A stretch of DNA of 5,082 nt from Bacteroidales bacterium (GTDB taxonomy: Bacteria > Bacteroidota > Bacteroidia > Bacteroidales > Dysgonomonadaceae), in contig JAAZLV010000344.1 of the NCBI GenBank assembly GCA_012799155.1, positions 1-5,082 on the forward strand, written 5' to 3'. Below are positions 1 through 5,082 of the stretch, one piece after another (positions within the stretch are counted from its first letter, which is position 1; every line of letters starts with the position of its first letter). The position numbers were made by a program, and so were the translations under genes. A model generated the notes under the pieces. The model saw only the letters and a program-made list of their open reading frames with translations, was not told the origin of the DNA and did no database searches.

Positions 1-1119
1 ATCAAGAACGCTATGGGTGTAGGAATTCCCGGCACAGGGATGACCGGTCTTCCCATCGCAATTGCATTGGGAGCATTAAAAGGAAAGAAAGAAGATGGTC
101 TCGAATTGTTGAAAGGAATCACTGCCGAAGATGTGGAACAGGCAAAGCAGTTCATCCGGGAACAGCGCATTGCCATTCATCTCTACCAGGAAACAGAGGA
201 AAAGCTATACATCGAGGTACGCTGTACATCAGGCAATCACACCTCTCGAGCCATCATCAGTGGAGCTCACACCCGTTTTATATACATCGGTCTGGATGAT
301 AGGACACTGCTGGAAAGACCAGAAGAGGCACCATTAAAAAATGCAATAGAAATAGCACCTCCTCTCACCTTTCGGACCATCTATGAATTTGCAAAAGACT
401 CACCATTGGAAGAGCTCTACTTTATTCTGGAGGGTGCCCGGATGAACATGGTGGTGGCAGAAGAGGCTTTGACCCGGCAGTACGGGCATAATGTAGCAGG
501 CACCCTGATGCAGCGTAAGGGAAGGAAAGTTTTTGGTGACAACCTCCACAGCCGCATGGTTATTGCCACTGCTGGTGCTTGTGATGTAAGGATGGATGGT
601 GCAATGGTGCCGGTGATGAGTAACTCTGGCAGCGGCAACCAAGGGATCGCAGCGACTGTACCGGTGATGACTTTTGCCGAAGAGGAGGGATGCTCAGAAG
701 AGTCACTTATACGTGCTTTGACACTCAGCAGTCTGTTGATCATCTATATCAAACAGCACTTGGGCAAACTCTCTGCCCTCTGTGGTTGTGTGGTTGCCTC
801 TACGGGGTCAGCCTGTGGCATCACCTGGCTGATGGGCGGCAGCTACTCCCAGATCATCTTCGCCGCAAAGAACATGATAGCCAACATTACCGGAATGATC
901 TGCGACGGTGCAAAGCCCAGCTGTGCATTGAAGATTGCCAGTGGAGTATCCACCGCAACCCTCTCGGCCGTGATGGCCATGGAAGATGAGGGGGTAACGG
1001 CTCAGGAGGGAATCATCGATGAAGATATCGACCAGACCATCCGCAACCTGGCTTTGATTGGTAATAAGGGCATGAAGGAGACCGACAGGCTGGTGTTGAA
1101 TATTATGACAACAAAGTAG
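1..1119 (+). CDS. L-cysteine desulfidase-like protein, YhaM/CyuA (UPF0597) family, 5'-truncated by window edge
   Basis: This reading frame is open from the first base, so the ATG at 13 is internal and the gene starts outside the window. About 372 residues are visible against roughly 430-440 for E. coli YhaM/CyuA, so about 60 N-terminal residues are missing. Numbering from base 1, a Gly-rich stretch typical of the family (GVGIPGTGMTGLP) is at residues 6-18. SNSGSGNQG, shared with the serine dehydratase alpha-chain fold, is at 207-215. Cysteines at 261, 263 and 272 (SALCGCV...SACG) and at 301 and 308 (ICDGAKPSC) lie where the family places Fe-S cluster ligands. Known members are cytosolic [4Fe-4S] enzymes that split L-cysteine into pyruvate, ammonia and H2S, usually under anaerobic conditions. 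The substrate here is inferred from the family; a related amino-acid dehydratase activity is possible. The gene ends 19 bases before the MATE gene and probably shares its transcript. Confidence 0.88.
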   Translation: MKNAMGVGIPGTGMTGLPIAIALGALKGKKEDGLELLKGITAEDVEQAKQFIREQRIAIHLYQETEEKLYIEVRCTSGNHTSRAIISGAHTRFIYIGLDDRTLLERPEEAPLKNAIEIAPPLTFRTIYEFAKDSPLEELYFILEGARMNMVVAEEALTRQYGHNVAGTLMQRKGRKVFGDNLHSRMVIATAGACDVRMDGAMVPVMSNSGSGNQGIAATVPVMTFAEEEGCSEESLIRALTLSSLLIIYIKQHLGKLSALCGCVVASTGSACGITWLMGGSYSQIIFAAKNMIANITGMICDGAKPSCALKIASGVSTATLSAVMAMEDEGVTAQEGIIDEDIDQTIRNLALIGNKGMKETDRLVLNIMTTK

Positions 1120-1138
1120 GTTATTAGATTATTTTATT

Positions 1139-2509
1139 TTGCATACTGACAAGGAACTTGCTTTCCGTACCAAGAAGATTAGCAAGCTAATCTGGGAATA
1201 TGCGTTGCCAGGTATCGTGGGGACAGTCGTCACCGCGCTCTATAACGTGGTCGACCGCATATTCATTGGACAGGTGGAGGGAGCCATAGCCATCTCGGGA
1301 CTGGCCATCACCTTTCCGGTAATGGCCCTTGTCTCCTCTCTGGGAATGCTGGTGGGCTCGGGAGCAGCTGCCCGAATCTCCATCAGCCTGGGCAAACGAG
1401 ACCACCTGACAGCGGAGCAGATCCTGGGTAGCTCCCTATTGCTGACGGTGCTCCTGAACGCCGTTTTCATCACTCTCATTTACCTCTTACTAGAACCAAT
1501 CCTGATGGCCTTTGGTGCCAGCAGCCTCACCTATCCCTATGCCCGCAGCTACCTTGAGATCGTGCTGTTGGGGAACGTCTTCGTGAGTCTCTGTTACAAC
1601 TTCAACGCCATGATGCGTTCCTCGGGATATCCCACCAAAGCAATGACAACCATGCTGATTGGTGCGGTGCTCAACGTGATTCTCAGCCCCCTCTTCCTTT
1701 TCGTATTCAATCTTGGGATCAGAGGTGTAGCCTGGGCAACGGTTATCTCGATGTTCATCGGGATGCTTTTCGTGATGCACCACTTCACCCGCCGCAGCAG
1801 CGTGATACGCCTCAGGTGGAAGAATATACGTCTCAACGGTCCAATCATCCTTTCAATTATCTCCATCGGTCTCTCTCCCTTCAGCATGCAAGTTGCCGCC
1901 TCGGGGGTGGCATTGCTAATGAACACCTCGCTTCTACGTTACGGAGGTGACCTCGCAGTAGGGGCTTATGGCATCGTCAACTCCATTCTGATGCTTATCC
2001 TGATGGTAGTCCTGGGACTCAACCAGGGCACCCAGCCGATCATTGGATATAATTATGGTGCAGGCAATTACCGTAGGGTGCGAGAGACTCTCTTCTATGC
2101 GCTCAAGATGGCGACAATCTTCACAACCGTCGGCTTTCTGATCGGTCAGTTCTTCCCTCAGTTACTGACGTCGGCGTTCACCAGCGATGAAGAGCTGTTG
2201 GAGATCAGTGGTACGGGGTTGCGCTTGGCTATGCTGGCACTTCCATTGGTGGGTTTTCAGATTGTCAGTTCCAACTTCTTCCAGAGCATCGGTTTTGCTA
2301 CCAAGTCTATCGTTCAGAGTCTGAGCCGCCAGCTCATCTTCTTGGTTCCTGGCATCCTCCTGTTACCCCGCATCTGGGGACTGAAGGGGCTTTGGATTGC
2401 CATCCCGGTCTCCGACACACTGTCAGCACTGCTGTCACTATACTTGTTGGTGATACAGCTTCGACACCTGCGTCAGATGGAGTTAGGAAAAGGAATCAAT
2501 GAACCATAA
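1139..2509 (+). CDS. MATE family multidrug/Na+ (or H+) antiporter
   Basis: This is a 456-residue inner-membrane protein of the usual MATE length, with about 12 hydrophobic segments. Its two pseudo-symmetric halves are visible. The N-half contains LPGIVGTVVTALYNVVDRIFIGQ (in pieces at residues 23-45) and GMLVGSGAAARISISLGKRD (69-88). The C-half has the matching LGLNQGTQPIIGYNYGAGNY (292-311). The family exports cationic drugs, dyes or metabolites in exchange for Na+ or H+; the sequence does not identify the cargo. It resembles the MepA-like branch more than classic NorM, a judgement by eye. The frame has no ATG before the conserved N-terminal region. A stop (TGA at 1106) bounds it upstream, and TTG at 1139 gives a sensible N-terminus (MHTDKELAFRTKKISK), so a TTG start is the best call; ATT at 1136 is the alternative. 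No Shine-Dalgarno is seen, but the preceding bases are very AT-rich, as in Bacteroidota. The 19-base gap suggests an operon with the desulfidase-like gene. Confidence 0.93.
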   Translation: MHTDKELAFRTKKISKLIWEYALPGIVGTVVTALYNVVDRIFIGQVEGAIAISGLAITFPVMALVSSLGMLVGSGAAARISISLGKRDHLTAEQILGSSLLLTVLLNAVFITLIYLLLEPILMAFGASSLTYPYARSYLEIVLLGNVFVSLCYNFNAMMRSSGYPTKAMTTMLIGAVLNVILSPLFLFVFNLGIRGVAWATVISMFIGMLFVMHHFTRRSSVIRLRWKNIRLNGPIILSIISIGLSPFSMQVAASGVALLMNTSLLRYGGDLAVGAYGIVNSILMLILMVVLGLNQGTQPIIGYNYGAGNYRRVRETLFYALKMATIFTTVGFLIGQFFPQLLTSAFTSDEELLEISGTGLRLAMLALPLVGFQIVSSNFFQSIGFATKSIVQSLSRQLIFLVPGILLLPRIWGLKGLWIAIPVSDTLSALLSLYLLVIQLRHLRQMELGKGINEP

Positions 2510-2544
2510 CCCTTCTGTTGCTGTTCTTTTTTTCTATAGAATGG

Positions 2545-2574
2545 CTGAAATGAACGCGAAAATATGTAGTTTTG
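2545..2574 (+). promoter_or_regulatory. Bacteroides-type promoter for gpmA
   Basis: TAGTTTTG at 2567-2574 is an exact match to the Bacteroidota sigma-ABfr -7 consensus TAnnTTTG. The -33 element (consensus TTTG or TTG) is weak: CTG at 2545-2547 is the only candidate, at a 19-base spacing. Transcription would begin near 2580, leaving an A/T-rich leader of about 40 bases before the ATG at 2620. No ribosome-binding site is seen, as expected for this phylum. The promoter separates gpmA from the MATE gene; no convincing terminator is seen between the two, so read-through is also possible. Confidence 0.65.
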
Positions 2575-2619
2575 TACACCAAACCGATCAATCAATTTTT
2601 CACATAAAAATACGCAGAT

Positions 2620-3366
2620 ATGAAGAAAGTAGTCTTGATTCGCCATGGCGAAAGTGCCTGGAACAAGGAAAACCGTTTCACTGGTTGGACCGATGTAGAT
2701 CTCACCGAGAAAGGTGTAAGTGAAGCCCACAAGGCTGGACAGTACCTGAAGAAAGAGGGCTTCCAATTTGAAAAAGCATATACCTCCTACCTCAAGAGAG
2801 CAGTGAAAACACTCAACGTGGTGCTCGACGAAATGGATCTCGACTGGATCCCCGTGGAGAAGACATGGCGCCTGAACGAGAAGCACTACGGTATGTTGCA
2901 GGGACTCAACAAAGCTGAAACAGCAGCCAAGTACGGCGATGAACAGGTACTGGTTTGGCGCCGCAGCTACGATGTGCCACCATTGCCACTTGAAAAAGAT
3001 GATGAACGTTCACCCTTTCAGGATCCCCGCTACAAAGGTGTGGATGAGAAATACCTCCCACTGACTGAAGCACTGAAAGATACGGTGGAGCGCATTCTGC
3101 CCTACTGGAATGACACCATCGTGCCGGAGATGCAACAGTTCAACCAAGTGATCGTGGCAGCCCATGGCAACAGTTTGAGAGGGATTATCAAGCATCTCAA
3201 GAACATCTCCGACGAGGAGATCGTAAGCCTCAACCTGCCTACCGCCGTTCCTTACGTCTTCGAATTCGATGATAAAATGAACCTGCAGAAGGATTATTTC
3301 CTGGGTGACCCTGAAGAAATCAAAAAACTGATGGATGCAGTGGCAAACCAGGGTAAAGCAAAATAA
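2620..3366 (+). CDS. gpmA: 2,3-bisphosphoglycerate-dependent phosphoglycerate mutase
   Basis: This cytosolic glycolysis/gluconeogenesis enzyme interconverts 3-phosphoglycerate and 2-phosphoglycerate through a phosphohistidine primed by 2,3-bisphosphoglycerate. The protein has 248 residues, the normal length for the cofactor-dependent type. The histidine phosphatase signature [10 protein letters not shown] is at residues 6-15, with the phospho-accepting His9. Other active-site residues are present: Arg60 (SYLKRA), Glu87 in LNEKHYG and His182 in AAHGNSLRG, matching E. coli His11, Arg62, Glu89 and His184. The substrate-binding stretch [14 protein letters not shown] is at 19-32, and the family-typical region YDVPPLPL is at 117-124. 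The C-terminal tail that gates the active site is present ([11 protein letters not shown], 226-236). The ATG at 2620 is clear because the conserved sequence begins directly after it. The gene has its own promoter and is followed by a strong hairpin, so it is probably monocistronic. Confidence 0.97.
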   Translation: MKKVVLIRHGESAWNKENRFTGWTDVDLTEKGVSEAHKAGQYLKKEGFQFEKAYTSYLKRAVKTLNVVLDEMDLDWIPVEKTWRLNEKHYGMLQGLNKAETAAKYGDEQVLVWRRSYDVPPLPLEKDDERSPFQDPRYKGVDEKYLPLTEALKDTVERILPYWNDTIVPEMQQFNQVIVAAHGNSLRGIIKHLKNISDEEIVSLNLPTAVPYVFEFDDKMNLQKDYFLGDPEEIKKLMDAVANQGKAK

Positions 3367-3417
3367 GAGACCAACAGGTCAGCTGCCGGATTCTCCACCC
3401 TCCGGAAGATAAACTTA

Positions 3418-3449
3418 TAGGGTGTGTCGGTTTCGGCCGATACACCCTA
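3418..3449 (+). terminator. Rho-independent-type terminator after gpmA
   Basis: A 13-base arm (3418-3430, TAGGGTGTGTCGG) pairs with 3437-3449 (CCGATACACCCTA) around a 6-base loop (TTTCGG). All pairs are Watson-Crick except one G-U. The following bases (AATTTATTG) give only a modest U-tract. The hairpin lies 52 bases after the gpmA stop and before the next gene's candidate promoter, so it is best read as the gpmA terminator. The stem is symmetric and could also act on the minus strand. A smaller 5-bp hairpin (CCGGA 3386-3390 with TCCGG 3401-3405) precedes it. Confidence 0.78.
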
Positions 3450-3476
3450 ATTTATTGTGGAAAATGATGGAAAGAA

Positions 3477-3506
3477 TTGTCACCTCGATTCTTTTATCTA
3501 TTTTTA
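3477..3506 (+). promoter_or_regulatory. Candidate Bacteroides-type promoter for the fimbrillin-nuclease gene
   Basis: TTG at 3477-3479 and TATTTTTA at 3499-3506 match the -33 and -7 elements of Bacteroidota promoters. The spacing is 19 bases, within the usual 19-21, and the -7 box differs from TAnnTTTG only in the last base. Transcription would start near 3512, about 38 bases before the ATG at 3550. The AT-rich sequence makes chance matches possible. Confidence 0.5.
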
Positions 3507-3549
3507 TGCCATCAATCTTTCAAGCAACAAACCATTGCATCTTTCAAAA

Positions 3550-5082
3550 ATGAAAAAAACCACCCTCTTACTGCTCTTGTTGCTCTTTATTGTAACAAGA
3601 TGTGACAAAGAACCCGGTCAAGATGACCAATATGATACCCAGCTTGCATTCCCCTCAACAATCATTGAAGGGAAATCTTCACCTTCTGAGGCAGTGATGC
3701 AGTGGCATCAGGGAGCGCAGATAGGAGTTTCCACCGAGGGAATCCCCGTCCATCGCAACATACCTTTCAGCACGAACGGCACAGGTTATTTCAGTTCTTC
3801 CACACCCATATATTTTCCCAAGGGTGAGGATTCGTTCAACGTTATAGCCTATTACCCATACAATCCCGGAATAAGCGGCAACACACTTTCTGTCGACCTG
3901 GCCACTGACCAGCAGATCATTCTCTACAGTAACAATCTGAAAGGAATAACAGCCGCAAATAAGAACAAGATGAACAAATTGATCTTCGTTCATCTGTTGC
4001 AACGGATACACATCCGTCTCAGTGCTTTGGATGAAACATTGCTCACTGGGAATATGGAGGCCAATCTAAAGGGAAGTACGAAGGGAATTGTCTCCCTCTC
4101 CGATGGCTCAGTAACTGTGCAGGAAGGAAGTATAGGCATCATCCCCCTGGAGATAACCGGCACAGGAAGCGAGAGAACGATAAGTGGATTGTTGCTCCCC
4201 TCGGTAGGGAGCAGTGTGGAACTGACCATCATGGTGGATGAGTTACAGTATAAATGGACCATTCCATTAACCGGTAAGGAGAATTATGTCTACAGCTACG
4301 GCGTGGTGCTTGGGGAGGGCAATCTGAAAGTTTCAGCTCCTCTTACTGAGGGGAGTGACGCAGAAGCTTACACCATATATCCGGTAAGCAGCAATAACCC
4401 TCCTCCTGTCATCCCTTCAAATCCGGATGATGGTGAAGCTCCGGCAGCACAGATCTATATGGAGACACCGGTTCCAGCAGGTGGAAGCATCCCTCCTGAC
4501 AGCTACCAGGTGACCCACATGATCAGCAATCTCAGCTGGCTCAATAACAGTAAAGCCACAGGTGAAGTGAGGAACTATACCATCCATTACGACACCGATG
4601 AGACCTACCCGGTATGGGTAGCCTATCCCCTACATCCCACCTACATGCGTTCGGGCAACCGGACGGACGACTGGCAGTATGATCCACTGATACCGGTGGA
4701 ATTTCAACCCGATCTCTCCTCCGCCTGGCAGACACGAACGGTTAGCAGAGGACACATGCTGCCAAGTGCGAGCAGGAGTGCCAGCCTCAACCTAAACAGG
4801 ACTACCTTTTATTTCACCAATATGGTGGCACAGAACAGTGAGATGAATGCTACCACCTGGAATGACCTTGAAGTGAAAGTGCGGTACTGGAGCAGTCAGA
4901 CCGAGTATGACACCCTCTACGTTGTTACCGGAGCAATCCTGCCATCTCCACCTGAAACGATCAGCTATGCATTGGATGCTGCCGGTAGAAAGGCTGCCAT
5001 TCCCAAATACCTCTACAAGGCACTCTGTCGCAAGAACAAACAAACGGGTGAATACAGCTCCATCGCGTTCAAGATGGAGAAC
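3550..5082 (+). CDS. Fimbrillin (Mfa-like) domain / DNA-RNA non-specific endonuclease fusion lipoprotein, 3'-truncated by window edge
   Basis: The frame is open from the ATG at 3550 to the window end, giving 511 residues. The C-terminus lies beyond the edge, and perhaps 30-50 residues of the nuclease are missing. Residues 1-18 are a lipoprotein signal: MKK, a run of seven Leu, then VTRC with Cys18 as the likely lipidation site. Arg at -1 is atypical. Acidic residues follow (CDKE). Residues about 30-265 resemble the fimbrillin/Mfa-like family: W52..GAQIGV, IYFP (87-90), VIAYYPYNP (98-106), LIFVHLLQRIHIRL (144-157) and a closing beta-region near ENYVYSYGVVLGEGNLKVS (244-262). A Pro/Asn-rich linker (about 265-300) leads to an Endonuclease_NS domain from about 320. 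This has WVAYPL (356-361), Arg371, SRGH (399-402), YFTNM (421-425), Asn433 and Glu441. His402, Asn433 and Glu441 correspond to Serratia nuclease His89, Asn119 and Glu127. The domain should cut DNA and RNA using Mg2+ or a similar metal. Location is inferred to be the outer membrane, possibly surface-exposed. Its biological target cannot be read from the sequence. Confidence 0.85.
   Translation, partial: MKKTTLLLLLLLFIVTRCDKEPGQDDQYDTQLAFPSTIIEGKSSPSEAVMQWHQGAQIGVSTEGIPVHRNIPFSTNGTGYFSSSTPIYFPKGEDSFNVIAYYPYNPGISGNTLSVDLATDQQIILYSNNLKGITAANKNKMNKLIFVHLLQRIHIRLSALDETLLTGNMEANLKGSTKGIVSLSDGSVTVQEGSIGIIPLEITGTGSERTISGLLLPSVGSSVELTIMVDELQYKWTIPLTGKENYVYSYGVVLGEGNLKVSAPLTEGSDAEAYTIYPVSSNNPPPVIPSNPDDGEAPAAQIYMETPVPAGGSIPPDSYQVTHMISNLSWLNNSKATGEVRNYTIHYDTDETYPVWVAYPLHPTYMRSGNRTDDWQYDPLIPVEFQPDLSSAWQTRTVSRGHMLPSASRSASLNLNRTTFYFTNMVAQNSEMNATTWNDLEVKVRYWSSQTEYDTLYVVTGAILPSPPETISYALDAAGRKAAIPKYLYKALCRKNKQTGEYSSIAFKMEN

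Noticed and set aside
13..15. ATG at 13 as the real start of the first gene
   Set aside because: The frame is open to base 1 and the preceding codons (IKNA) read into the conserved Gly-rich motif. The family has about 60 more N-terminal residues, so this Met is internal.
400..743. Minus-strand open frames across the desulfidase-like gene
   Set aside because: They are antisense to a well-recognised coding region, their translations show no recognisable domain, and they lack start-site signals.
2532..2541. Perfect 10-base palindrome TTCTATAGAA after the MATE gene
   Set aside because: It has no room for a loop and is AT-rich. The T-run comes before it, not after, so it does not resemble a terminator, and a single 10-base palindrome is weak evidence for an operator.
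2473..2886. 137-codon minus-strand frame spanning the gpmA promoter and 5' end
   Set aside because: It runs antisense through the conserved phosphoglycerate mutase N-terminus and the promoter, and its translation is not recognisable as a protein family.
3679..5043. Several minus-strand open frames of 64-110 codons opposite the last gene
   Set aside because: The + strand frame carries a signal sequence, fimbrillin features and nuclease motifs continuously. The minus-strand frames are short and unconnected, with His/Cys/Arg-rich shadow-like composition.
1..5082. A multi-gene defence or mobile system
   Set aside because: The first three genes are metabolic or transport genes, and no integrase, transposase, terminal repeat, CRISPR array or toxin-antitoxin pair is visible. 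The nuclease is a signal-bearing envelope protein, which argues against an intracellular restriction role.

Overview
The window looks like chromosomal DNA from a Bacteroidota bacterium, most likely order Bacteroidales (a Dysgonomonadaceae- or Porphyromonadaceae-like lineage is a guess). The evidence is as follows. The region before each gene start lacks a Shine-Dalgarno sequence and is A-rich. Two intergenic regions carry Bacteroides-type -7 boxes (TAnnTTTG or one base off). The last gene encodes a lipoprotein with a fimbrillin (Mfa-like) domain, a family essentially confined to this phylum. Base composition is mid-range by eye and similar across the window. No mobile element, CRISPR array, tRNA or rRNA is visible.

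Layout, all genes on the + strand. (1) Positions 1-1119: most of a YhaM/CyuA-type (UPF0597) L-cysteine desulfidase-like Fe-S enzyme, whose N-terminus lies left of the window. (2) Positions 1139-2509: a complete MATE-family multidrug/Na+ antiporter, starting 19 bases after gene 1 and probably co-transcribed with it; it appears to use a TTG start. (3) Positions 2510-2619: an intergenic region with a Bacteroides-type promoter. (4) Positions 2620-3366: gpmA, the cofactor-dependent glycolytic phosphoglycerate mutase, followed by a strong 13-bp-stem hairpin (3418-3449) that serves as terminator. (5) Positions 3450-3549: a spacer with a good candidate promoter. (6) From 3550 past the right edge: a large lipoprotein joining a fimbrillin-like domain to a DNA/RNA non-specific (beta-beta-alpha-metal, NucA/Serratia type) endonuclease.

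The first three genes are ordinary metabolic and transport functions. They show no obvious shared pathway beyond the likely gene 1-2 operon. The most interesting item is the last gene. It is a predicted envelope-anchored nuclease whose catalytic His, Asn and Glu are visible, fused behind a pilin-like domain, with an unusual Arg before the lipobox Cys and Ser in place of the usual Asp of the DRGH motif. It reads as its own transcription unit, isolated from gpmA by the terminator.
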